Assembly: GCF_006782915.1 (NCBI RefSeq)
Contig: NZ_VCNP01000008.1
Location: 1-64,000 of the forward strand
Source of the DNA: Streptomyces calvus
Lineage (GTDB): Bacteria; Actinomycetota; Actinomycetes; Streptomycetales; Streptomycetaceae
Direction: 5' to 3'
Length of the DNA stretch: 64,000 bases
Numbering within the stretch: the first letter of the stretch is position 1; each line of letters starts with the position of its first letter. This document shows, one piece after another, positions 52,558 through 61,347 of this stretch. The position numbers and the translations under genes are program-made. The notes under the pieces are model-generated. The model ran no database searches, was not told the DNA's origin, and saw only the letters and a program-made list of their open reading frames with translations.

Positions 52558-53261
52558 GGCCGCTCCCCGGCGGCGTACTCCTCGTACGGCTGGTAGGTCA
52601 CGCCCAGTTGCCTCAGCTTCTCGCGCAACCCGTAGCGGTCGAGGCCGAGTCGGCCCTCGGCGAAGGCGGCCCTGGCGGCGGCCTCCTTCCGCTCCCGCGC
52701 CTCGGACGCCTCGGCCGTCCGCCGGGCCCGGGCGCGGGGGACGACGACCACGCCGTCGTCGTCGGCGACGATCACGTCGCCGGGGTGGACCACCTGGCCG
52801 TCCACGACGACCGGTACGTTGACCGAGCCGCCGGTGGCCTTGACCGTGCCCTGCGCGCTGACGGCCCGGGACCAGACCGCGAAGCCCATCTCCCGCAGTT
52901 CCTGGGTGTCGCGGACGCCGGCGTCGATGACCAGGCCGCGCACGCCGCGCCGTTGGAGTGCCGTGGCGAACAGTTCGCCGAACATGCCGTCGGTGGACGG
53001 CGAGGTGGTGGTGACGACCAGGATGTCGCCCTCGCCGCACTGCTCGACGGCGGCGTGGATCATCAGGTTGTCGCCGGGCCAGGACAGCACGGTGACCGCG
53101 GTGCCGGCGACGCGTACGCCCTGCTGGACGGGCCGGATGCCCGGGCCGAGCAGACCGGTGCGGCCCATCGCCTCGCCGATGGTGGCGACCCCGTACCGGG
53201 CGAGCGCCTCCACGTCCTCGGCGGCGGCCTTCGGCGGGTCGGTGACGATCACGCCGCTCAT
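52554..53261 (-). CDS. 4-carboxy-4-hydroxy-2-oxoadipate aldolase (RraA/LigK/GalC type)
   Basis: A 235-residue RraA-fold class II aldolase. Conserved segments: YGVATIGEAMGRTG, AVTVLSWPGDNLMIHAAVEQCGEGDILVV, RGVRGLVIDAGVRD with the metal-binding Asp, and VNVPVVVDGQVVHPGDVIVADDDGVVVVP. It would split the C6 acid to pyruvate and oxaloacetate. Coupled by ATGA and GTGA overlaps to genes on both sides. Confidence 0.88.
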   Translation of the reverse strand: MSGVIVTDPPKAAAEDVEALARYGVATIGEAMGRTGLLGPGIRPVQQGVRVAGTAVTVLSWPGDNLMIHAAVEQCGEGDILVVTTTSPSTDGMFGELFATALQRRGVRGLVIDAGVRDTQELREMGFAVWSRAVSAQGTVKATGGSVNVPVVVDGQVVHPGDVIVADDDGVVVVPRARARRTAEASEARERKEAAARAAFAEGRLGLDRYGLREKLRQLGVTYQPYEEYAAGERP

Positions 53262-54010
53262 GCCAGCTCCTTCGCGATCTGCGGGAACGGCCGCATGAAC
53301 GCCTCGGCCATGGTCCTGTGCGGCAGGCCCAGGTTGGGACCGGCGTTGCGCTTGAGCTGGACGCCGCGGCGGACGGCGAGGTCGGTGTAGTAGTCCCACA
53401 GGTGCTGCTGGGCGGCCAGGCACTCCATGGCCCTGCGCTTGGTCTCCCACACCTCGGTGATGTCCAGGAGCACTTCGGGCCGGAAGCCGCTCATCTCGGG
53501 CTGGTGCGGCTCGAAGTAGAAGACCGGCGGGGCGCCGATGATCCCGCCGGGGCCGGGGTAGCCGATGGCCTGGGCGAGGACGCGGGCCTCCAGGGCCATG
53601 CGGTTGGCGGCGGGGTGGTCGCCGTTGTAGGGGTCCTCGACGGGGTGGGTGAGCACGACGTCGGGCTGGGTGGCGCGGTAGACCTCGACGAGCCGGTCGG
53701 TCAGCTCGGGCGTGGCGGTCAGCGGGTAGTCGCCGGCGTCGAAGAAGCGGACCTCGGCGCCGAGGGCGGCGGCGGCCTGCTCGGCCTCCTCCCGGCGTAT
53801 CGCCTTGATCTCCTCGAGCTTCCTGCCCTCCCGCCAGGCCTTGGCGGACTCGCCGCGCTCGCCGAAGGTGAGGCACGCGATGGTGGCCTTCTCCCCGCGT
53901 GCGGCGGCGAGCGCGATGGCGCCGCCCGCACGCCAGACGAAGTCGCCGGCGTGCGCGGTGACGACGAGCGTCGATCGTGGGGTGGCGGCGGGCGCGTTGC
54001 CGTGGGTCAT
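53258..54010 (-). CDS. 4-oxalomesaconate hydratase (PIG-L/GalB type)
   Basis: A 250-residue PIG-L-fold protein: VVTAHAGDFVWRAGGAIALAAARG holds the metal-binding motif (normally AHPDD; here AHAGD), with VVLTHPVEDPYNGDHPAANRM later. GalB-type hydratases belong to this fold, and the next two genes encode the aldolase and tautomerase of the same pathway, so hydration of 4-oxalomesaconate is the best reading. Start ATG 54010 after AAGGAGAA. First structural gene of the operon. Confidence 0.82.
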   Translation of the reverse strand: MTHGNAPAATPRSTLVVTAHAGDFVWRAGGAIALAAARGEKATIACLTFGERGESAKAWREGRKLEEIKAIRREEAEQAAAALGAEVRFFDAGDYPLTATPELTDRLVEVYRATQPDVVLTHPVEDPYNGDHPAANRMALEARVLAQAIGYPGPGGIIGAPPVFYFEPHQPEMSGFRPEVLLDITEVWETKRRAMECLAAQQHLWDYYTDLAVRRGVQLKRNAGPNLGLPHRTMAEAFMRPFPQIAKELA

Positions 54011-54057
54011 GCTGCGTTCTCCTTCGTGGACAGGTGGCGCCCGCCTCGGTGCGCGGT

Positions 54058-54708
54058 TCAGTCGCGCAGTGCCTCGATCACGCTGGTGAGGTGGGCGCGG
54101 ACGGCCGCCTCGGCCGCCTGCGGGTCCCTGGCCACGATCGCCTCGATCATGGCCAGGTGCTCGTTCAGGGATTGCTGCGGACGTCCCGGACGCAGCGCCA
54201 GCTGGAAGCGGTGGCGCACCAGTTGGGCGTTGAGCCGCTCCAGGAGCGCCACGGCCGTCTGCTGGCCGGAGAACTCGCGGATCCTGACGTGAAGTTCGTG
54301 GTTGAGCTCCGAGTAGGTCAGCGGTTCGCCGTCGGCCACGGCCTTGCGCATCGCCGTGCCCAGCCGCGTCAGTTCCGTGAGCTGTTCGTCGGTGGCGGCG
54401 GTGGCCGCCTTGGCCGCGCAGAGTCCTTCGAGGACCAGGCGGCACTCGGTGATGGCGACCGCCTCCTCGACGGTCACCACCCGCACCCGTGAACCGCGGT
54501 TGCGGATCCGCTCCACCAGCCCTTGCGACTCCAGCTCGATCAGCGCGGCCCGGATGCTGGCCCGGGTCACGCCGAACCGTTCGGCGAGTTCGTTCTCCAC
54601 CAGCCGCTGCGCCGGCACCATCTCGCCGCGCAGGATCGCCTCCCGGAGCTGCCCGAGCGCAAGCCGTCTGGCCTGCTCCCCGGTGCCCGGACGGGATTGG
54701 TTCGGCAT
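54058..54708 (-). CDS. GntR-family regulator (FCD) of the aromatic-acid operon
   Basis: A 216-residue FadR-subfamily repressor. HTH: LVENELAERFGVTRASIRAALIELESQGLVERI; C-terminal FCD helices with NHELHVRIREFSG and NEHLAMIEAIVARD. It lies directly upstream of the hydratase gene (47 bases) on the same strand. Palindromes at 54757-54772 and 54837-54852 lie in the divergent spacer to the Gfo/Idh gene. ATG 54708 after GGGAGGG. Confidence 0.88.
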   Translation of the reverse strand: MPNQSRPGTGEQARRLALGQLREAILRGEMVPAQRLVENELAERFGVTRASIRAALIELESQGLVERIRNRGSRVRVVTVEEAVAITECRLVLEGLCAAKAATAATDEQLTELTRLGTAMRKAVADGEPLTYSELNHELHVRIREFSGQQTAVALLERLNAQLVRHRFQLALRPGRPQQSLNEHLAMIEAIVARDPQAAEAAVRAHLTSVIEALRD

Positions 54709-54756
54709 GGTCGCCCTCCCTGAGTGAGTGCCTGTCGAACGTAAATCTAGCCGACA

Positions 54757-54772
54757 AAATTGTCAACAATTT
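54757..54772. promoter_or_regulatory. GntR operator, proximal
   Basis: AAATTGT-CA-ACAATTT is a perfect 7-bp inverted repeat with the GT..AC core of FadR-type sites. It is 49 bases upstream of the regulator start and strikingly AT-rich for this genome. Confidence 0.7.
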
Positions 54773-54836
54773 CGTTCGCGATATTGCTGACGTGCGTGGG
54801 CGGGCTGCTCACGCCCGCACTGCCGGGCGGTTGTCC

Positions 54837-54852
54837 TGTCAAACGGTTGACA
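54837..54852. promoter_or_regulatory. Second palindrome, proximal to the Gfo/Idh gene
   Basis: TGTCAA-ACGG-TTGACA, perfect 6-bp arms. It shares TGTCAA with the site at 54757 and lies 65 bases before the Gfo/Idh start, so one regulator may control both directions. The right arm TTGACA could also serve as a -35 box. Confidence 0.55.
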
Positions 54853-54916
54853 TGACGCCGGGTGCCCGCAGAAGGTGAGCGGGCAGAACAGGGACCGGGC
54901 CGGAGAGAGGCTTTTC

Positions 54917-56068
54917 ATGGTGGATGCGCTGGGTGTCGCCGTCGTCGGATTCGGCTGGATGGGGCGGGTGCACACCCAGGCGTACGCGCGCGTGCGGCAC
55001 CACTATCCGCAGCTGGCCGTCCGGCCCGAGCTGGTCGCGGTCGCCGAGGAGGTGCCGGGCCGGGCCGAGGAGGCCGCCGCGCAGTTCGGCTTCGCCGCCA
55101 CCACCCGCGACTGGCGCGAGGTGGCCGCCGATCCCCGGGTGAAGGCCGTCAGCATCACCGCCCCGAACTTCCTGCACCGCGAGATCGGGGTCGCGATGGC
55201 CGAGGCGGGCAAGCACATCTGGATCGAGAAGCCGGTGGGCCTGAGCGTCGAGGACGCCCAGGCCGTCGCGGACGCCGTCGCCAAGGCAGGCGTCCAGGGC
55301 GCGGTCGGCTTCAACTACCGCAACGCGCCCGCCGTGGAGGCGGCCCGCGACCTGATCGCCTCCGGTGGGATCGGCACCGTCACGCATGTCCGCGTCCGGC
55401 TGTTCAGCGACTACGCGGCTCATCCGGAAGGCGCCCTGACCTGGCGCTACGAGCGGGAGCGCGGCGGCAGCGGAGTCCTCGGCGACCTGGCCTCGCACGG
55501 CGCCGACCTGGCCCGCTTCCTGCTCGGCGACATCGCCTCGCTGACCGCCGACACGGCCGTCTTCCTGCCCGAGCGGGCCCGGCCGACGGGCGCCACGGCC
55601 GGCCACGCCCGCGCGGCCGGCGGCGAACTCGGCCCGGTGGAGAACGAGGACTACGTCAGCTGTCTGCTGCGCTTCGCCTCCGGCGCGCGGGGCGTGCTGG
55701 AGGCCTGCCGGGTGTCGGTGGGCGAGCAGAACAACTACGGCTTCGAGGTCCACGGCACCAAGGGCGCGGTGTTGTGGGACTTCCGCCGGATGAACGAGCT
55801 CGGCGTCAGCCGCGGCACCACCTACCAGGACCAGCCCGTCAGCACCGTGTACGTGGGCCCGGGTCACGGCGAGTTCGGCGCCTTCCAGCCGGGCGCGGCG
55901 AACGCCATGGGCTACGACGACCTGAAGGTGATCGAGGCGTACCGCTTCCTGCGCTCGGTCGCCGAGGGCGTCCCGCACGGCGCGACCCTCGCCGACGCGG
56001 TGCACAGCGCGGCCGTGCTGGACGCGATGGCACGGTCCGCGCAGAGCGGCACCTGGGTCACCCCGTAG
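54917..56068 (+). CDS. Gfo/Idh/MocA-family oxidoreductase
   Basis: A 383-residue NAD(P)-dependent sugar or cyclitol dehydrogenase. The Rossmann motif is VAVVGFGWMGRVH; the catalytic EKPV is in HIWIEKPVGLS. The C-terminal alpha/beta domain includes GVLGDLASHGADLARFLLG. Substrate unknown. ATG 54917 follows GGAGAGAGG. Its last 11 bases overlap the 3' end of the convergent LacI gene. Confidence 0.88.
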   Translation: MVDALGVAVVGFGWMGRVHTQAYARVRHHYPQLAVRPELVAVAEEVPGRAEEAAAQFGFAATTRDWREVAADPRVKAVSITAPNFLHREIGVAMAEAGKHIWIEKPVGLSVEDAQAVADAVAKAGVQGAVGFNYRNAPAVEAARDLIASGGIGTVTHVRVRLFSDYAAHPEGALTWRYERERGGSGVLGDLASHGADLARFLLGDIASLTADTAVFLPERARPTGATAGHARAAGGELGPVENEDYVSCLLRFASGARGVLEACRVSVGEQNNYGFEVHGTKGAVLWDFRRMNELGVSRGTTYQDQPVSTVYVGPGHGEFGAFQPGAANAMGYDDLKVIEAYRFLRSVAEGVPHGATLADAVHSAAVLDAMARSAQSGTWVTP

Positions 56069-57089
56069 CCGTGGCGGGCATGTTGTAGGGGGTCACGACC
56101 TGGATCGCGGACGGCAGGGTGGGGCCCGCGGGCGGCAGCGCGCCGTGGGCCCGCATCACCAGGTGGCAGGCCTCGCGCAGGTCGTGACGGAGATCGTGGT
56201 GGAGCACGGCGGACAGCCGGTGCTCGCGCAGCAGTCGCGTGTTGTCGTGGTCGAGGTCGTGCGCGAGGAACACGGCGCACTCGCGCCCGGCGTCCTCGAA
56301 GGCACGCAGGGTGGCGATGTTGCCGCCGCCGATGGAGTAGACCGCCCGGATCTCCGGGTCCCGTTCCAGCGCGGCCCTGACCAGGTCGTACTGGGTGGCG
56401 TCCAGGCCCTGGCCCTCGGTGATCTCGACCAGTGTGCGCCCGGGCCGGCGGGCGCGCATGGCGCTGCGGAAGCCCATCTCGCGCTCCTCCTCGTTGCGGA
56501 AGAAGCCGCTGGAGAGGCTGGTGAGGACGTTGCCGGGCCGCTCGCCCAGCCACTGCTCCATGAGGTAGGCGGCGGTCGCGCCGGCGGCCCGGTTGTCGCT
56601 GCCGACGTACCCGATCCGAGCGCTCGCGGGCAGGTCCGTCACCAGCGTCACCACGGGAATGCCGGCCGCGGCGAGCCGTCCGACGGCGGCGGTGACCTCG
56701 GGCACGTCGGGCGCCTTGAGGATCACTCCCTGCGAGCCGCGCCGGCGGATCCGGTCGAGCACCGCGACCAGTGCGGCGGCCGGGCCGGTCTCGCGAAAGT
56801 GGTGGCGGGAGCGGACCACCGCCGGGTGCAGGGAGGGCAGTTCGGCCTCCAGGGCGGTGCGGACGGCGGTGGAGAACCGCTCCGGCGACTGCATCACGAT
56901 GTCCAGCATGAACGTCCGGCCGACGAGACGGACCTGGGTGCGCTGCCGGTCGAGGTCGGCGATGGCCCGGTGCACCTCGCGCGCGGTGCTCTCCCGCACC
57001 CCTCCCCTGCCGTTGAGGACCCGGTCCACCGTGGCCTCGCTCAACCCTGCCTGACGTGCGATTTCCCGGATCGGGAAGGGGTGGCCCAT
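56058..57089 (-). CDS. LacI-family regulator
   Basis: A 343-residue regulator with HTH PIREIARQAGLSEATVDRVLNGRGGV and a type I periplasmic-binding-like effector domain (GVILKAPDVPEVTAAVGRLAAAGIPVVTLVTD, IGYVGSDNRAAGATAAYLM). This subgroup often senses inositol or ribose-like ligands. Divergent from the PhyH-SDR-dehydrogenase operon by 108 bases, which it probably controls. Confidence 0.88.
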   Translation of the reverse strand: MGHPFPIREIARQAGLSEATVDRVLNGRGGVRESTAREVHRAIADLDRQRTQVRLVGRTFMLDIVMQSPERFSTAVRTALEAELPSLHPAVVRSRHHFRETGPAAALVAVLDRIRRRGSQGVILKAPDVPEVTAAVGRLAAAGIPVVTLVTDLPASARIGYVGSDNRAAGATAAYLMEQWLGERPGNVLTSLSSGFFRNEEEREMGFRSAMRARRPGRTLVEITEGQGLDATQYDLVRAALERDPEIRAVYSIGGGNIATLRAFEDAGRECAVFLAHDLDHDNTRLLREHRLSAVLHHDLRHDLREACHLVMRAHGALPPAGPTLPSAIQVVTPYNMPATATG

Positions 57090-57101
57090 GCGGTGGCTCC
57101 T

Positions 57102-57143
57102 GAGGGGTTTTTGATGGCTTCCTGCTGGTTGTTCGAGGGGTTT
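57102..57143. promoter_or_regulatory. Short repeats in the LacI/PhyH divergent region
   Basis: GAGGGGTTT occurs at 57102-57110 and 57135-57143. Just after it the plus strand reads TTTGTACTGACAAGAATGACA, with a TTGT-ACTG-ACAA inverted repeat. These are candidates for promoter or operator elements of the 108-base spacer; no perfect LacI palindrome is seen. Confidence 0.35.
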
Positions 57144-57197
57144 GTACTGACAAGAATGACAGAGCCGCGTCGCTCCGTGACCCGAAGGGACGGCCTC

Positions 57198-58373
57198 ATG
57201 TCCGTATCCACTCCGCAGCAGACCCCCGCGCCGGCCGCCTGGCTGTCCGAGCGGGACTGCGACCTGGATGCCTTCCGCGCGCTGGTCGAGCAGTCGACCG
57301 ACCTCGCCGCCCACCCGCACGCCTCGGCGGTGGAGCGCAACGTGCTGCTCTACGACGCCGACCGGCTCGCCCGCGCCGACCGCCGGGAGGTCCAGGCCGA
57401 GTTGGTGCGGGCCCTCGCCGACGGCCCCGGCGTCGTGGTCGTCCGCGGTGCCTTCCCCGACCCGGCGGTCGTCGACCGGACCACCGCCGTCTTCGACGCC
57501 CTGATCGCCGAGCAGCGCGCCTCGGGCGCCACCGCCGGCGACCACTTCGCCAGGCCGGGCGCCAACGACCGGGTGTGGAACGCCCTGGAGAAGGCCGCCC
57601 TGTACGACCCGCAGGCGTTCGCCGACTACTACGCCAACGACGTGATCGCCCTGGTCTCCTCGGCCTGGCTGGGCCCCGGATACCAGGTCACCTCCCAGGT
57701 CAACGTGGTCAACCCGGGCGGCGCCGCGCAGACCGTGCACCGCGACTACCACCTCGGTTTCCTCTCCAACGAGGTCGCCGCCGCCCACCCGGCGCACGTG
57801 CACCGCCTCTCCCCCGTGCTCACCCTCCAGGGCGCGGTGGCGCACTGCGACATGCCCGTCGAGTCCGGGCCGACGCTGTACCTGCCGCACTCCCAGAAGT
57901 ACGGGCCCGGCTACCTCGCCTGGCGACTCCCGGAGTTCCGTGCGTACTTCGAGGAGCACCACGTGCAACTCCCCCTGGCCAAGGGCGACGCGGTGTTCTT
58001 CAACCCGGCGCTGTTCCACGCCGCCGGCGCCAACCGCTCGGCGGACATCCGGCGCATGGCCAACCTGCTCCAGGTGTCCTCCGCGTTCGGGCGGGCGATG
58101 GAGACGGTGGACCGCGAGGCGGTCACCGGCGCCGTCTACCCGGTGCTCCTGGGCCGCAAGGCCGAGGGAGCAGACGAGCGGTGGCTGGAGAACGTGATCG
58201 CGGCGAGCGCCGAGGGCTACCCCTTCCCCACCAACCTCGACAACGACCCGCCGGTCGACGGCCTCGCCCCGCCCTCCCAGGCCGACCTGGTGCGCCGCGC
58301 GCTGCGCGAGGGATGGACCGCGCGGACCCTGCGCAACGAACTGCGGGCCGGCGCCCAGCGGCGCGAGAGCTGA
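57198..58373 (+). CDS. Phytanoyl-CoA dioxygenase (PhyH) family Fe(II)/2-oxoglutarate oxygenase
   Basis: A 391-residue oxygenase with a jelly-roll core. The iron ligands are H181 and D183 (TVHRDYHLG) and H274 (LFHAAGANRS, which also supplies the 2-oxoglutarate-binding Arg). The N-terminal ~80 residues are extra helices. It is first in an operon with an SDR and a Gfo/Idh dehydrogenase, so it likely hydroxylates a sugar, cyclitol or similar small polar molecule; the substrate is not known. ATG 57198, weak GAAGGGA upstream. Confidence 0.85.
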   Translation: MSVSTPQQTPAPAAWLSERDCDLDAFRALVEQSTDLAAHPHASAVERNVLLYDADRLARADRREVQAELVRALADGPGVVVVRGAFPDPAVVDRTTAVFDALIAEQRASGATAGDHFARPGANDRVWNALEKAALYDPQAFADYYANDVIALVSSAWLGPGYQVTSQVNVVNPGGAAQTVHRDYHLGFLSNEVAAAHPAHVHRLSPVLTLQGAVAHCDMPVESGPTLYLPHSQKYGPGYLAWRLPEFRAYFEEHHVQLPLAKGDAVFFNPALFHAAGANRSADIRRMANLLQVSSAFGRAMETVDREAVTGAVYPVLLGRKAEGADERWLENVIAASAEGYPFPTNLDNDPPVDGLAPPSQADLVRRALREGWTARTLRNELRAGAQRRES

Positions 58374-58392
58374 AAGGAAACCGGAACACGTC

Positions 58393-59169
58393 ATGGGACT
58401 TCTCGACGACAAGGTCGTCCTCGTCAACGGCGGCAGTCAGGGCGTGGGGGCCGCCGTCGCCCGGGCCGCGGTCCGTGAGGGCGCGGTCGTGGCCGTCACC
58501 GGGCGGCGCCCGGAACCCGGCGAGGCGCTGGTGGCGGAACTGACCGCCGCGGGCGGCACGGCGGTGTTCGTCCGGGCCGACCTCGCGGACGCGGAGCAGG
58601 CGAAGGATGCCGTCGCGCAGGTCGTCACGGCGTACGGCCGCGTCGACTGCCTGGTGAACTCCGCGGGCCTCACCTCCCGCGGGACGCTCCTCGACACCAC
58701 GCCCGAACTGTTCGACCAGCACATCGCCGTCAACCTCAAGGGCCCGTTCTTCGCCATGCAGGCCGCGGTCGCCGACATGGTGCGGCGCGAGGCGCCCGGC
58801 ACGATCGTCAACGTCATCACCTCCTCGGCGCACGGCGGTCAGCCGTTCCTCGCGCCGTACGTCGCCGCCAAGGCCGGGCTCGCCGGCCTGACCCGCAACG
58901 CGGCGCACGCCCACCGCTGGGACCGGATCCGCATCAACGGCCTGAACATCGGCTGGACCGCCACCGAGGGCGAGGACGCCACCCAGCGCGCCTTCCACGG
59001 CGCCGCGGACGACTGGCGCGAGCAGGCCGCGGCACGGCTGCCGATGGGCAAGCTCGGCCAGCCGGACGAGATCGCCGACTTCGTGGTCCTGCTGCTGTCC
59101 GACCGCTCGGGCGTGGTCACCGGCTCCGTGATCGACTGGGACCAGAACGTCCTCGGCGGCCTCGACTGA
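58393..59169 (+). CDS. Short-chain dehydrogenase/reductase
   Basis: A 258-residue SDR. Cofactor motif NGGSQGVG (the usual first Thr is Asn), TGRRPEPG after strand 2, NSAG in place of NNAG, catalytic SS..Y..K as VITSSAHG...PYVAAKAG. It lies 19 bases after the PhyH gene with a GAAAGGAAA site, so it is co-transcribed and likely oxidises or reduces the same metabolite. Confidence 0.86.
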   Translation: MGLLDDKVVLVNGGSQGVGAAVARAAVREGAVVAVTGRRPEPGEALVAELTAAGGTAVFVRADLADAEQAKDAVAQVVTAYGRVDCLVNSAGLTSRGTLLDTTPELFDQHIAVNLKGPFFAMQAAVADMVRREAPGTIVNVITSSAHGGQPFLAPYVAAKAGLAGLTRNAAHAHRWDRIRINGLNIGWTATEGEDATQRAFHGAADDWREQAAARLPMGKLGQPDEIADFVVLLLSDRSGVVTGSVIDWDQNVLGGLD

Positions 59170-59233
59170 CGCACCCTCCCCCGTCTCCGCTCTCCGCTCG
59201 TACGACACCCGCAAGCAAGGAGCACCGTCCCCC

Positions 59234-60238
59234 ATGCGCATCGGAATCCTCGGCCTCGGCCGTATCGGCGCCTTCCACGCCGAGACCCTGTCCCGGCTCG
59301 ACGCCGTCGAGTCCCTCGTCGTCTCCGATCCGTTCGCGGATGCCGCGAAGGCCGCCGCGGAGCGGTTCGGCGCCGAGGTCGCCGACTCGCCCGAGGCGGT
59401 GCTCGCGGCCGGCGTGGACGGCGTGGTCGTCGCCGCCGCGACCGACGCCCACCCGGGGCTGATCCTCGCCTGCGTGGAGGCCGGCGTGCCGGTCTTCTGC
59501 GAGAAGCCCGTCGCCCGCACGATGGCCGAGGGCGTGGCGGTCCTCGAGGCGGTCGAGGGCCGCGACGTGCCGATCCAGATCGGCTACAACCGCCGCTTCG
59601 ACGCGGGCTTCGTGGCCGCGCGGGCGGCCGTGCGGAGCGGGGAGCTGGGCACCCTGCACACCGTCCGCTCGACCACGCTGGACCCGGCGCCCCCGCCGGC
59701 CGCGTACATCGCCGCCTCCGGCGGCATCTTCCGCGACTGCTCGGTGCACGACTTCGACATCATCCGCTGGGTCACCGGCCGCGAGGTGAGCGAGGTGTAC
59801 GCCGTCGGCGGCAACCGTGGCGCCGACTACATCAGGGAGGCGGGCGACGCCGACACCACCGGCGCGGTCCTCACCCTGGACGACGGCACCATCGCGGTGG
59901 TCTCCAACAGCCGCCACAACGCCCGCGGTTACGACGTGCGCATGGAGATCCACGGCTTCACCGACTCCATCGCCGTGGGCCTGGAGGACAAGCTGCCGCT
60001 GCGGTCGGTGGAGCAGGGCGTCGCCTTCCCGGCGGGCGTCCCGCACGACTTCTTCATGGACCGCTTCGCGGCCGCCTACCGTGCCGAACTCACCGCGTTC
60101 ACCGAGGTGGTGGCGGGTACGCGGCCCTCGCCGTGCACCGTCGCGGACGCCCTGGAGGCCGGCTGGATCGCCGAGGCGTGCACCCTGTCCCTGCACGAGC
60201 ACCGTCCGGTGACCGTCGAGGAGGTACGCCGGGCCTGA
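59234..60238 (+). CDS. Gfo/Idh/MocA dehydrogenase, inositol 2-dehydrogenase-like
   Basis: A 334-residue enzyme close to IolG in layout. Rossmann motif IGILGLGRIGAFHAE, EKPVART with the catalytic Lys, IGYNRRFDAGFVAARA, and GGIFRDCSVHDFDIIRWVTG containing the catalytic D..H pair. NAD-dependent oxidation of myo-inositol or a related cyclitol is the natural guess. Last gene of the PhyH-SDR operon. Confidence 0.88.
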   Translation: MRIGILGLGRIGAFHAETLSRLDAVESLVVSDPFADAAKAAAERFGAEVADSPEAVLAAGVDGVVVAAATDAHPGLILACVEAGVPVFCEKPVARTMAEGVAVLEAVEGRDVPIQIGYNRRFDAGFVAARAAVRSGELGTLHTVRSTTLDPAPPPAAYIAASGGIFRDCSVHDFDIIRWVTGREVSEVYAVGGNRGADYIREAGDADTTGAVLTLDDGTIAVVSNSRHNARGYDVRMEIHGFTDSIAVGLEDKLPLRSVEQGVAFPAGVPHDFFMDRFAAAYRAELTAFTEVVAGTRPSPCTVADALEAGWIAEACTLSLHEHRPVTVEEVRRA

Positions 60239-60297
60239 GCGGCCGTCCCCGGCCGCGCGGCCTCTCCCGGTCCCGTCCGGGCGGGTCGCCGGCCGGA

Positions 60298-61347
60298 TCA
60301 CTCGGGCGGGCGGCCCGGCTCGCGCGGCTCCCGGTCACCGGCGTGCGGTGCCCGGGTGGTGCGGGGCGGCTCCGCCGCCGGGCCGCCCGCCTCGTCGGCC
60401 GCCTGCCGCAGGAACGGCAGGATGCCGCGCTCCAGCAGGGCCGTGAGCCAGGCCTGCCGGGCCCGCTCCACCTCGGCGTACGGATCGTCGTTCCGCCCGG
60501 CGGGGAGGGTGCGGCGGTAGTGCCGTCGCCTCGGGCGCCGCAGCAGCGCGCCCAGGACCAGTCCGGCCGTGGCCGAGGCGAGGCACAGGCCGACGGTCAC
60601 CAGACCCGGCGCGAGGTCGTGTTCCAGGCCGGCCGGCCCCAGGGCGAGGAGCAGCAGCGTCACCGCTGCCGCCCCCAGCAGCACGGCAGCCACCGCCGGG
60701 ACGGACTTCCGGCGCGCCCGGCCACGAGGCGCGTACGGGACGGGCTGGGGCGCCGGTCGCCGGGCTGCGCCGGGCGGCGGGCTCGCCGCGCCCGCCGCAG
60801 CCACCCGTCGTGTCCGGGCATCGGCGGGCCCGCCCCACCCGAACATCCCCGCCGACGTCCGCAGTCGCTCCGCCCTGACCCGGAGGAAGTGCTGGTACTC
60901 GGCTGCCGCCACCGCCATGACGACCTCCCGGGCCTGGAGCGCCATGGTGCGCAGTTGCTCGGGTCCTGGCCACGGGCCGGCTGCGGGCTCCGAGGAGTGG
61001 GCGAAGGACGTCAGCGCCTGGTCGAGGAGCCGCTCGTACGCGATCCGGTCCTCACGCAGCAGGGCGGCGGGGTCGGCGTACCGCTCCGCGGGACGGACGG
61101 CGGAATCCGGAAGGGTGCGCGGGCCGAGGCCCGCCTCCCCAGGCCGCCGTTCGCTCACCTGCGGTACGGATGCGGGGGCGGTAGCGGACCGGTCGGGGCG
61201 GACCCGGACGCCGAGGAGGGAGACGAGCAGGCGCCGCCCGAGCGGGAGGTGCCGCTGCTGGACGATCGTGGGCGGCCGGTGCGCGGGACCGCCCGCCCCG
61301 ACGACACCGGCGGCGGCCCGGCGGAACACGGACGGTCGCTCGGTCAC
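60298..61347 (-). CDS. Membrane protein of unknown function, second of a coupled pair
   Basis: A 349-residue protein. The N-terminal ~200 residues are soluble, Ala/Arg-rich helices (QLRTMALQAREVVMAVAAAEYQHFLRVRAERL). Two transmembrane spans follow at ~230-255 (VPAVAAVLLGAAAVTLLLLAL) and ~265-290, then a basic cytoplasmic tail. GTG 61347 overlaps the upstream gene's stop. No family recognised. Confidence 0.65.
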   Translation of the reverse strand: MTERPSVFRRAAAGVVGAGGPAHRPPTIVQQRHLPLGRRLLVSLLGVRVRPDRSATAPASVPQVSERRPGEAGLGPRTLPDSAVRPAERYADPAALLREDRIAYERLLDQALTSFAHSSEPAAGPWPGPEQLRTMALQAREVVMAVAAAEYQHFLRVRAERLRTSAGMFGWGGPADARTRRVAAAGAASPPPGAARRPAPQPVPYAPRGRARRKSVPAVAAVLLGAAAVTLLLLALGPAGLEHDLAPGLVTVGLCLASATAGLVLGALLRRPRRRHYRRTLPAGRNDDPYAEVERARQAWLTALLERGILPFLRQAADEAGGPAAEPPRTTRAPHAGDREPREPGRPPE

